Of a stretch of DNA of 11,712 nucleotides, positions 1-6,814 are shown in pieces. Each line of letters begins with the position of its first letter. Positions within the stretch are counted from its first letter, which is position 1. The translations under genes were made by a program, and so were the position numbers. Origin of the DNA: EX4484-2 sp964592095. GTDB lineage: Archaea; Altiarchaeota; Altiarchaeia; IMC4; QMZM01. The stretch lies in NCBI GenBank assembly GCA_964592095.1, contig CAZQER010000036.1, positions 1 to 11,712 on the forward strand, in the 5' to 3' direction. The notes below the pieces were generated by a model, which saw only the letters and a list, made by a program, of their open reading frames with translations, had not been told where the DNA came from and made no database searches.

Positions 1-34
1 CGAGCCATTTTGGGCTACTTTTCTAAAGGGCTAA

Positions 35-120
35 CGCCGAGGTTGGGATTTGAACCCAAGCGGTCACAAGGACCACAAGCTTAGCAGGCTTGCGCGTTAA
101 CCAGACTCCGCCACCTCGGC
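35..120 (-). tRNA. tRNA-Ser (anticodon GCU)
   Basis: A full class II cloverleaf can be drawn on the minus strand. The acceptor stem pairs GCCGAGG (120-114) with CCTCGGC (42-36), the anticodon stem is CAAGC/GCTTG, and the 7-nt loop CTGCTAA places anticodon GCT at 85-83, reading AGC/AGU serine codons. A long variable arm (GGTC/GACC around a CTTGT loop) marks a serine-type tRNA. The T arm is TTGGG-TTCAAAT-CCCAA. The discriminator (position 35, minus strand) is G, as in archaeal tRNA-Ser, and no CCA is encoded. No intron is seen. The stop codon of the Trm112-like gene lies 14 nt upstream on the same strand, and no TATA-like stretch sits about 26 nt before the tRNA 5' end. It may therefore be processed from a longer transcript. 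Confidence 0.97.
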
Positions 121-134
121 ATTATTATTAAAAA

Positions 135-293
135 TTACTTCAACTTATCTGCTTCATCTATGAGCATAATGGGAATTTCATTCTCAATATGATAACTCAA
201 CTTGCATGTATTACATATCAAATTTTCTTTTTTTAACAAAAGATTGCCTTTACACCTAGGACACGCCATAATTTTCAATAGTTTTTTATCCAT
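135..293 (-). CDS. Trm112/YcaR-family small zinc-ribbon protein
   Basis: A 52-residue protein begins at ATG 293-291 and ends with TAA at 137-135. It has two CxxC pairs, C11-P-R-C14 and C27-N-T-C30, followed by a segment ending EIPIMLIDEAD (residues 39-49). This is the layout of the Trm112p-like family (bacterial YcaR/UPF0434 and archaeal Trm112), which ends in a similar 'IPvML.dEA' strand and helix. Archaeal and eukaryotic Trm112 proteins stabilise and activate several SAM-dependent methyltransferases acting on tRNA, rRNA and release factors; that role here is inferred from family. All four zinc ligands are kept, and the length is near that of YcaR (about 60) and well below eukaryotic Trm112. 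It lies 56 nt downstream of cbf5 and 14 nt before tRNA-Ser on the same strand, fitting an RNA-modification group. A TATA-like AATATATTAAAA lies about 28 nt upstream, so a leaderless transcript is also possible. Confidence 0.86.
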   Translation of the reverse strand: MDKKLLKIMACPRCKGNLLLKKENLICNTCKLSYHIENEIPIMLIDEADKLK

Positions 294-349
294 TTTATAA
301 ATATTTTAATATTTTTTTAATATATTGATATTGATTTATTTTTTATTAT

Positions 350-1306
350 TTATCCCCATTTTTTAGGGTATGTTCCTGGTTTCATAATAACCCTCTCTAA
401 ATCAACAACCCTTCCTCTTTCCATATTCATAATTTCTGTTGATGTATAAAGACTTTTTCCCAACGCAATTAATTCGTTTTTGAGAGTAAGGATTGCTACA
501 TCACTGTTCATTTGAATATTGTCTTCTATTTTTGATATGCCTGGTGCAAATAAATCAGCCCCATGACAGAGTGCATCAACTGCATTATCATTGACCCATA
601 TCTTCTTTAAATGTTCAATACCTTTCTCCATCGGAAATATTATATTTCTGAGATGAGATTCATCCTTGTCATCTTTATAAAACTCAACAGCATCCTTCAG
701 GTCGTGGAGGGTTATTGCCATATCCTCATTAAATGGTCCTGACCTTATTCTCCTGAGTTCTTTCATATGTGCACCTGTTCCAAGAACAAGCCCTATGTCA
801 TGACATAATTTCCTTATATATGTTCCAGATTCACAATCTACCCTAAATAAAATATTTCTTCCCTCTATTTCAATAATTTCAATATCATAAATTCTTCTCT
901 TTCTCAATCTCCTTTTTACAGATGATTTCACAGGAGGGGTTTGAAAGATTTCTCCATTGAAATATTTTAATGTTTTTATTACTCTCTCCTCGGGAACATC
1001 CGAATGAATCTGCATGAGTGTTACATATTCCTTCCCAGAAGTAAGCAAAATCTTCAAAATCTTTGTAGAGTTCATCAATCCAATAGGAAGCACTCCAGTT
1101 ACCTTTGGATCCAATGTACCCGAATGACCTGCCTTTTTGATTGCAAGTATCTCCTTAACCCATGAGACAACTTGATGGCTTGTGGGTCCTGGTGGTTTAT
1201 CTATGATTATTATTCCCTTTTTTATGTACTCATCAATGGGTCTTTGATATGGATTACATCCATATCTTGGGTCAGATTCAGACTCAGATTTAATTAAAAT
1301 TTTCAT
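350..1306 (-). CDS. cbf5: Archaeal Cbf5, H/ACA RNP pseudouridine synthase
   Basis: This 318-residue protein belongs to the TruB/Cbf5 family of pseudouridine synthases. In archaea Cbf5 is the catalytic subunit of H/ACA ribonucleoproteins (with Nop10, L7Ae and Gar1), which modify rRNA at guide-specified uridines, and it can also make psi55 in tRNA without a guide. Visible motifs are GIIIIDKPPGPTSH (31-44), the catalytic loop AGHSGTLDPKVTG (59-71) with D66 as the presumed nucleophile, the Tyr-containing GKEYV (91-95), and the late motif CESGTYIRKLCHDIG (158-172). A PUA domain fills about residues 236-312 and ends PGTYPKKWG, typical of Cbf5. The PUA domain and the short Asp/Ser-rich N-terminal leader favour Cbf5 over bacterial TruB. 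Size is normal for archaea (roughly 320-340). It is divergently transcribed from sepS across about 60 nt. No clear Shine-Dalgarno is seen before ATG 1306, and the start is supported by the usual N-terminal length. Confidence 0.96.
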   Translation of the reverse strand: MKILIKSESESDPRYGCNPYQRPIDEYIKKGIIIIDKPPGPTSHQVVSWVKEILAIKKAGHSGTLDPKVTGVLPIGLMNSTKILKILLTSGKEYVTLMQIHSDVPEERVIKTLKYFNGEIFQTPPVKSSVKRRLRKRRIYDIEIIEIEGRNILFRVDCESGTYIRKLCHDIGLVLGTGAHMKELRRIRSGPFNEDMAITLHDLKDAVEFYKDDKDESHLRNIIFPMEKGIEHLKKIWVNDNAVDALCHGADLFAPGISKIEDNIQMNSDVAILTLKNELIALGKSLYTSTEIMNMERGRVVDLERVIMKPGTYPKKWG

Positions 1307-1367
1307 TTTTGCCTGTGTTTTATGTTTATGCTACATTAATAATATTTATGCCTTTAATATTTTGAAA
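1307..1367. promoter_or_regulatory. Divergent cbf5/sepS promoter region
   Basis: The 61 nt between the cbf5 start (minus) and the sepS ATG (plus) must hold both promoters. On the plus strand AATATTTAT (1341-1349) lies about 23 nt before ATG 1368, close to the roughly 26-nt TATA spacing of a leaderless archaeal transcript. On the minus strand CATAAACATA (1330-1321) lies about 20 nt before the cbf5 ATG, and CATAAATATT (1350-1341) lies further up. Neither gene has a convincing ribosome site. Box positions are judged by eye in AT-rich DNA. Confidence 0.4.
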
Positions 1368-2822
1368 ATGAAGGATAAAAGAGGAAATTCACATCCAATT
1401 CAGGATTTAATTCAGGAGATAAGGGATATCTTTCTTAATAAAGGATTTGATGAGATTGAGAATCAGATTTTTATACCAGAGGATGAGGTTTATAAGCAAT
1501 ACGGGTCTGAAGCACCAGTTGTTCTGGATAGATGTTATTACATTGCTGGTTTACCAAGACCAGATATAGGATTAAGCACCAAGGAAATAGATAAGATAAT
1601 GCAAATCAATAGTGAAATAGATATAAGTGAATTAAAAAATATATTCAGGGAATATAGAGATGGCTCCATACCTGGTGATAACATTATAGAGGAAATGGTA
1701 AGCAGGCTCAAAATAAGTACCAAAGAGGCAATAGAGGTTATTAATTTATTTCCTGCCTTTAGGGATATAAAGGCCGTATCGAGTAAGATTACCCTTCGCT
1801 CACATATGACTGCTGCATGGTATTTGACACTTGAGGCTGTGCAGGATAAATACAAACTACCTATTAAACTATTCTCCATAGGTCTAAGATTCAGAAGAGA
1901 ACAGAGGATGGATGCAACACATTTGAGAGTACATTATGGGGCATCATGTGTTATAATGGATAAGAATTTAACCGTTGATGAAGGAAAAAGGATGTCAGAA
2001 GAGATACTGCATGACCTTGGATTTAGAAATATAAAATTTATAAAAAAGATAGTTACTTCAAATTACTATGAATCTGGTACAGAATATGAGATATTCTCAA
2101 ATGGCATTGAAATAGCGGACTGTGGAATGTATTCCGAGCAATCACTGAGAAATTATCATTTAAAATATCCTGTATTCAATCTTGGATTTGGTTTAGAGAG
2201 AATATTAATGCTCAGAATGAATAAAAGTGACGTAAGAGAGGTATTATATCCACAATTTTATCAATCCTTGGAATTTACTGATGAAGAAATCGCAAAAAAC
2301 ATTAGGATTGATAAAACACCCAAAAGCGCTACAGGGAAAAAACTTGCCAATGAAATAATTAAGATCGCAAAGGAAAATGCAAATGCAGATTCACCATGTA
2401 AATTTTTCGTTTGGAAAGGAAGAATTAAAGGCAGGTTGATGAGATTATTTGTTTTGGAAAAAGAGAAAAATACAAAGCTTTTAGGGCCTGCCGCCATGAA
2501 TGAGATTTATGTATATGACGGAAACATATACGGCATTCCCAAGAATGTTAAAGAATTTGATAATAAATTATCCAAGATTATAGATAATGGTGTATCAACT
2601 GGAATAACATATCTTGATGCGGTAGCAAATTTATTTGCATATAGAATTGAGAAAGATGGTGAGAGATTTATGCAGGTCAAAATGGCTAAAACACCATCTG
2701 ATGTCAATATTGAGATAGATAATATAGTTAGAAGATATATAACATCAAAAAATAAAAAGATTTCTATCAAAGGACCAATTTTTATATCGATACTATTGGA
2801 GGATGTAAAAGATACAAAATGA
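1368..2822 (+). CDS. sepS: O-phosphoseryl-tRNA(Cys) synthetase (SepRS)
   Basis: A class II synthetase that charges tRNA-Cys with O-phosphoserine; SepCysS then converts Sep-tRNA to Cys-tRNA, so the pathway gives both Cys-tRNA and free cysteine in many methanogens. Numbered from ATG 1368 (484 residues), family motifs are QYGSEAPVVLDRCYYIAGLP (44-63), LRSHMTAAWY (143-152), motif 2 RFRREQRMDATHLRVHY (174-190), ASCVIMD (192-198) and motif 3 NLGFGLERILML (271-282). The C-terminal part, from about 320, matches the anticodon-binding and tail region. An in-frame TTG lies at 1362, but ATG 1368 is the better start and no earlier in-frame ATG or GTG was found upstream. The protein starts right at the segment equal to 'YGKxHP' (here RGNSHP), so the usual N-terminal extension of about 45 residues appears absent and it is shorter than typical SepRS (about 530-540). 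Its stop overlaps the next gene by 4 nt. Confidence 0.93.
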   Translation: MKDKRGNSHPIQDLIQEIRDIFLNKGFDEIENQIFIPEDEVYKQYGSEAPVVLDRCYYIAGLPRPDIGLSTKEIDKIMQINSEIDISELKNIFREYRDGSIPGDNIIEEMVSRLKISTKEAIEVINLFPAFRDIKAVSSKITLRSHMTAAWYLTLEAVQDKYKLPIKLFSIGLRFRREQRMDATHLRVHYGASCVIMDKNLTVDEGKRMSEEILHDLGFRNIKFIKKIVTSNYYESGTEYEIFSNGIEIADCGMYSEQSLRNYHLKYPVFNLGFGLERILMLRMNKSDVREVLYPQFYQSLEFTDEEIAKNIRIDKTPKSATGKKLANEIIKIAKENANADSPCKFFVWKGRIKGRLMRLFVLEKEKNTKLLGPAAMNEIYVYDGNIYGIPKNVKEFDNKLSKIIDNGVSTGITYLDAVANLFAYRIEKDGERFMQVKMAKTPSDVNIEIDNIVRRYITSKNKKISIKGPIFISILLEDVKDTK

Positions 2823-3037
2823 AAGAGGATGTAGAAAAGATTATAGAAAAAATTAGACCGGTACTGAGGTCCGATGGAGGAGATATCGAACTGGTTGATG
2901 TAAAGGATGGTGTGGTGAAGGTTAAGTTGAAGGGTTCATGTGCTGGATGTCCATTTGCTCAGATGACGCTAAAGAATTTTGTAGAGAAATTCCTTAAGGA
3001 GAATGTGAAGGGTATAAAAAGTGTTGAGGCAGTATGA
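2819..3037 (+). CDS. NifU C-terminal domain (Nfu-type) Fe-S scaffold protein
   Basis: This 72-residue protein is a stand-alone NifU C-terminal domain. The family signature is clear: IRPVLRSDGGDIELVDVKDG (12-31), then the cluster-binding C41-A-G-C44 in GSCAGCPFAQMTLKNFVE. Nfu proteins carry or hand over Fe-S clusters as dimers bridged through the CxxC pair; acting in the cytoplasm is inferred. The start ATG (2819) overlaps the TGA stop of sepS in ATGA, a layout that usually means translational coupling. A GGAGG at 2798-2802 lies about 16 nt upstream, too far for a normal ribosome site. The tight link to SepRS is notable because the next enzyme of that pathway, SepCysS, needs a sulfur donor and has been reported to carry an Fe-S cluster. 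A direct role for this protein there is only inference. Confidence 0.93.
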   Translation: MKEDVEKIIEKIRPVLRSDGGDIELVDVKDGVVKVKLKGSCAGCPFAQMTLKNFVEKFLKENVKGIKSVEAV

Positions 3038-3064
3038 TAATATTGTAATTGATAATATGTAAAA

Positions 3065-4729
3065 ATGGAATTCCTGTCAATAGTAAAATTGTTTCAGAAA
3101 CTTGAAAAAACCACTAGCAGATTAGAAATGACATCCATATTATCTGAATTTCTCCACGAGGTTCCAGTCGATTTATTGCCAATAATTCTTCTCTTTATAA
3201 GGGGGAGGGTTTTTCCACTATGGAGTGAAAAGGAACTTGGTATTGGAGAGAAATTGATGATAAAGGCAATATCTAACATATCGGGAAGTAATGAATTGGA
3301 GGTAGAAAATAAAATAAGGGAAAGGGGGGATATGGGTCTTGCAGCAGAGGAACTTCTCGTCAAAAAAACCCAAACTACATTATTCACTGAAAAACTTACT
3401 GTTGAAAGAGTGTATAACAATCTTAATAGATTGGCAGAACTCACAGGGAAGAAATCTCAGGATAAGAAATTGAGTTATATAAGCGAACTTTTATCCTCAG
3501 CAGAACCTATTGAGAGCAGGTATTTAGTGAGATTGATATTGGAGGAGTTGAGACTGGGTGTTGGAGAGGGTATTGTCAGAGATGCGATTGCATCTGCATT
3601 TAATGTTGATGCTATGCTGTTGGAAAGGGCACGTTCATTAACATCCGACCTTGGTGAAGTGGCAAAAATAGCAAGACTGGATGGAGATGAAGGATTAAGA
3701 AGGGTATCCATAAAGCCCGGAAGACCAATTGAGGTAATGCTTGCTCAAAAGGCCGAGGGCATAGAGGATGTCTTAGAGAAATTTCGGCCAGCCATCTTTG
3801 AAATTAAATATGATGGTGCTAGGATCCAGATACATAAAGATAATGATAATGTTCTATTGTTTACGAGAAGGCTTGAAAATGTTACAAGACAATTTCCAGA
3901 AATTGTGGATTCGGCCAAAAAAAATATAAAGGTTAAATCTGCTGTTGTTGAGGGTGAGTTAGTAGCTATAAAATCAAGGGATGATAGAAAACCCAGACCG
4001 TTTCAGGATTTATCAAGGAGAATAAAGAGAAAGTATGGAATAAGAGAAATGATGGATGAGATTCCCGTTGAGGTAAATTTATTTGATGTAGTGTTCTGTG
4101 AAGGTGAGAATAAAATAAATGATAGGTTCATTGAAAGAAGAAAACTATTGGAGAAAATTGTTAAAAAAAGTGATAATTTCAGACTATCCGAACTTATTAT
4201 TACCAAGAATGTTGAAAAGGCAAATGATTTTTATCAAATGGCTATTGAGATGGGTCATGAAGGTGTTATGGCAAAGAATCCAGATGCGCCATATCAGCCA
4301 GGTTCAAGGGTGGGTTATATGTATAAAATAAAGCCGGTTATGGAAACCCTGGATCTGGTCATCGTTGGTGCTACATGGGGTGAGGGTAGAAGGGCTCATT
4401 GGATGGCCTCATTTCTATTAGCACTTATGGATGATGATACTGGAAGACTTCTGAGTGTGGGCAGAATGGGTACCGGATTTACTGACAAACAATTTGAGGA
4501 GATGACATCCCTATTGAAACCAAAAATCATCTCAGAATCTGGAAGGGAAATTAAATTGAAACCGGAGATCGTAGTTGAGGTGGCATATGAGGAAATTCAG
4601 AAATCTCCTACATACGAATCTGGTTATGCATTGAGATTTCCACGCTTGGTGAGGATTAGATATGATAAGGGGGTAGATGATATAGATACCATAAAAAGAT
4701 TGGAGGAATTGATTGGTAAATCTGGATGA
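3065..4729 (+). CDS. lig: ATP-dependent DNA ligase (archaeal LigI-type)
   Basis: A 554-residue ligase that seals nicks in replication and repair through an enzyme-AMP intermediate. Domain order is an N-terminal DNA-binding domain (about 1-215, including LRLGVGEGIVRDAIASAF at 162-179), the adenylation domain (about 216-425) and an OB-fold domain (about 426-554). Motif I is EIKYDGARIQIH with K248 as the adenylated lysine, followed by R253. Motif III is in EVNLFDVVF (336-344), motif IV is EGVMAK (399-404) and motif V is YKIKP (420-424). The C-terminal segment VEVAYEEIQKSPTYESGYALR followed by PRLVRIRYDK is typical of archaeal ligases. Length matches the family (about 550-600). It follows the Nfu-like gene after 27 nt with no clear Shine-Dalgarno, so it is probably the third gene of the sepS operon. 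A hairpin with a T-rich tail lies just past its stop. Confidence 0.97.
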   Translation: MEFLSIVKLFQKLEKTTSRLEMTSILSEFLHEVPVDLLPIILLFIRGRVFPLWSEKELGIGEKLMIKAISNISGSNELEVENKIRERGDMGLAAEELLVKKTQTTLFTEKLTVERVYNNLNRLAELTGKKSQDKKLSYISELLSSAEPIESRYLVRLILEELRLGVGEGIVRDAIASAFNVDAMLLERARSLTSDLGEVAKIARLDGDEGLRRVSIKPGRPIEVMLAQKAEGIEDVLEKFRPAIFEIKYDGARIQIHKDNDNVLLFTRRLENVTRQFPEIVDSAKKNIKVKSAVVEGELVAIKSRDDRKPRPFQDLSRRIKRKYGIREMMDEIPVEVNLFDVVFCEGENKINDRFIERRKLLEKIVKKSDNFRLSELIITKNVEKANDFYQMAIEMGHEGVMAKNPDAPYQPGSRVGYMYKIKPVMETLDLVIVGATWGEGRRAHWMASFLLALMDDDTGRLLSVGRMGTGFTDKQFEEMTSLLKPKIISESGREIKLKPEIVVEVAYEEIQKSPTYESGYALRFPRLVRIRYDKGVDDIDTIKRLEELIGKSG

Positions 4730-4733
4730 TTTT

Positions 4734-4766
4734 AATTGAAATCTATTTCAATTTTTATAATTTTAT
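4734..4766 (+). terminator. Inverted repeat plus T-rich tail after lig
   Basis: Five nucleotides after the lig stop, AATTGAAAT (4734-4742) and ATTTCAATT (4745-4753) form a perfect 9-bp inverted repeat with a 2-nt centre. It runs straight into a T-rich stretch (4752-4766). Archaeal termination relies mainly on T-runs, so this is a plausible end of the sepS-nfu-lig transcript. Because it is an almost exact 20-nt palindrome, it could also be a protein-binding site for the following gene. Confidence 0.5.
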
Positions 4767-4820
4767 TATAAAATATATTAACAATTAATGAATTAAAATT
4801 TCAGACTCTAATGAATTAAA
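4767..4820 (+). promoter_or_regulatory. Promoter with 12-bp direct repeat before the fusion gene
   Basis: TTATAAAATATA (4767-4778) resembles an archaeal TATA box and would set a start near 4798. The 12-mer TAATGAATTAAA occurs twice, at 4786-4797 and 4809-4820, with a 23-nt period (about two helical turns), so the copies flank the inferred start. This could be a paired operator, possibly for the gene's own winged-helix domain. That is inference, and AT-rich repeats can arise by chance. No Shine-Dalgarno is seen before ATG 4823. Confidence 0.35.
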
Positions 4821-4822
4821 TT

Positions 4823-6808
4823 ATGATGAAACCAATAATACAGCTATCAATTGATGCAGATGACCCTGATAAGGCAATAGAGATAGTAGAGGATGTTCAG
4901 GATTATGGTGTAGATTGGATTGAAATTGGATTAGCATTAATCAAAAATTATGGGTTAAATACAATCAAAAGATTCAAGGAGGAATTTCCTCTAAAAAAAC
5001 TCATTGTTAATTTGGGTGAAGAATACACGCTGGATTATATAAATGATGTCATTGATGCAGGAGCAGATATAATTCTAATATCTGGAATTTCTGATATAAA
5101 ATCCATAGAATCTTCTATCAAAAAATGTAAGGAAAAAGAAGTTAAGATAATGACACGTATTGATTATATGTCCGAACTGGAGGATAAATGCAAAATATTG
5201 GAGGATGCGGGTGTAGATTATATTCTCATAGATATACTCAATGATAAAATTGATAATATTAAAAGGATAAAGAAGGTTTCAGACTCCTTAGGAATTCCAG
5301 TAGCTATTGGGGGAAATATAAACTCAGAGAATATAGGGGATGTGATAAAATCTGGTGCTAATATAATTGTTATTAACAATGATACAGGAAATTCAAGAGA
5401 GGTAATGATGGCAATTAGAGAGATAACAAACGATGATGTAGTAACAAAGGACACAATGAATGTGGTGAATGTAATTGATGAACCCGCGGAACTGGAGACT
5501 GATGAATTTTTAGATATAAAACTTATTGAAATTGATTTGGAGAAGATAATGAAAAAATTCAGAGAGTTAATTAAAAGAAGAGAAATTGAGAAAAAAAGGC
5601 TTGCAGAGATGGAGAAAAGAATTGAGAAATTTGATGAAATAAAGAGGGAGTGTTCTATTCTTAGAGAGGAATTGGTGAAGCTTGAGAGAATACGAAAAAA
5701 AGAAAAGGAGGAATTTGATAAAGAGAAAAAAGCACTAATGGAGGATATAAAGAATATAAGGTATATAAGGGAGATCGAAAAGGCAAAAATAGAGTCTGAA
5801 AGAAAGAAGATTAAGGAGGAATTTAATAGATTAAATGATGAGTGGAAGAGATTGAGAGAGGCAGAGGCTGAGTGGGATAGAAAACAGAAGACAAGAGAGG
5901 AGGAATTCAGGAAGAGGCAGGAAAAAATCTGGGAGGAATGGGAAAAAGAACAGAGAAAAAGATGGAGGGAGTATTCACTAATGAGGGAAGAGGAGAGAAG
6001 AAAGATGGATGAGGAAATGCAGAAGATAGAGCAGAGATGGAATGAAATAAATAGAATAGTTAGTAGAATGGATGAGGAAAAAGAGAAAATTTCTGCAGAA
6101 AGAAAGAAAATAAGAGATGAGTGGAAAAAGATAGAAGAGCAAATAAAAATACTTAAAGAAGAACAAGCGAAATTAAAAGAACTTGAAGATAAATTGAAAA
6201 GGGAAAAGGAAAACGCAGTTGAAGAAATGGATAAGGATATGTATAAAAGTGTGATTTATCTACCAAAACTGGTATCAAGAGTTAGTGATATCTATAAAGA
6301 GAGAGAACAAGAACTCAGGAGATTGGAAAAACAGAGGAGGCTAATAGATAGAAAGATTAAGATGATAAATGATAAGTGGAAGGAGATAGAGAAACTTGAG
6401 AGGATGGAGGATAAGGGAAAGGAGATGATAGAAAGAGACAGGGTGAAAATTAAGAATAAACTGAGTAAAATTGAAAGAGATCTGCTACAACTTAAAAAAG
6501 AGCATGGTGTTATCAAGGTAAATAAAAAAACAGATGAAAAATCTTTTGATGAAGTGGGTGAAAAAACATTGGAATCTCTTTCCAAGGATGATATCAAAAC
6601 AAAAGAATTGATCTATTCTCTTATAAGTCTTGTAAATAAAACAGAGAGTATAGAATTGGGAGATGCAGCAGAAATTCTGGATGTTGATGAGAGTGTTGTT
6701 AAAAGGTGGAGCAAGTTGTTGGAGGAGAGAGATATTATAACTATTGATAAAAAACTATTTGGCAAAACAATATTGAAGGAAGGGGCAAATATGCATAAAT
6801 ACGCATAA
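4823..6808 (+). CDS. HPS-like TIM barrel / coiled coil / winged-helix fusion protein
   Basis: This 661-residue protein has three visible parts. Residues 3-205 read like 3-hexulose-6-phosphate synthase (OMP decarboxylase superfamily): QLSIDADDPDKAIEI, GVDWIEIG, repeated 'AGxDxIxI' strands and IPVAIGGNINSENI. The DxKxxD catalytic signature expected after the second strand instead reads NLGEEY (63-68), the expected His near 138 is absent, and the final phosphate-binding strand has INND in place of a glycine-rich turn. It is probably not an active synthase. Residues 236-560 are highly charged Glu/Lys/Arg helix with coiled-coil character, broken near KSVIYLPKLVS (475-485), and hold eight tryptophans. 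Residues 590-652 look like a winged helix, with a helix-turn-helix-like AAEILDVDESVVKRWSKLLE. Two adjacent ATGs (4823, 4826) could start it. I do not recognise this architecture. Roles as a scaffold, chromosome-linked protein or ligand sensor are guesses. Its stop is 6 nt from that of the convergent gene. Confidence 0.85.
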   Translation: MMKPIIQLSIDADDPDKAIEIVEDVQDYGVDWIEIGLALIKNYGLNTIKRFKEEFPLKKLIVNLGEEYTLDYINDVIDAGADIILISGISDIKSIESSIKKCKEKEVKIMTRIDYMSELEDKCKILEDAGVDYILIDILNDKIDNIKRIKKVSDSLGIPVAIGGNINSENIGDVIKSGANIIVINNDTGNSREVMMAIREITNDDVVTKDTMNVVNVIDEPAELETDEFLDIKLIEIDLEKIMKKFRELIKRREIEKKRLAEMEKRIEKFDEIKRECSILREELVKLERIRKKEKEEFDKEKKALMEDIKNIRYIREIEKAKIESERKKIKEEFNRLNDEWKRLREAEAEWDRKQKTREEEFRKRQEKIWEEWEKEQRKRWREYSLMREEERRKMDEEMQKIEQRWNEINRIVSRMDEEKEKISAERKKIRDEWKKIEEQIKILKEEQAKLKELEDKLKREKENAVEEMDKDMYKSVIYLPKLVSRVSDIYKEREQELRRLEKQRRLIDRKIKMINDKWKEIEKLERMEDKGKEMIERDRVKIKNKLSKIERDLLQLKKEHGVIKVNKKTDEKSFDEVGEKTLESLSKDDIKTKELIYSLISLVNKTESIELGDAAEILDVDESVVKRWSKLLEERDIITIDKKLFGKTILKEGANMHKYA

Positions 6809-6814
6809 GATCGT

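Noticed and set aside
1538..1879. Long open frames antisense to sepS, lig, the fusion gene and the membrane protein
   Set aside because: They oppose clearly conserved genes, have low-complexity hydrophobic or Ser/Leu-rich translations typical of reading the complement, and match no family I recognise.
4119..4331. Plus-strand 70-codon frame inside lig
   Set aside because: It overlaps the conserved adenylation domain of the ligase in another frame and shows no family features.
4823..5440. Functional 3-hexulose-6-phosphate synthase (formaldehyde fixation or ribose synthesis)
   Set aside because: The overall barrel resembles HPS, but the DxKxxD signature and the expected histidine are missing, so the enzymatic name would mislead.
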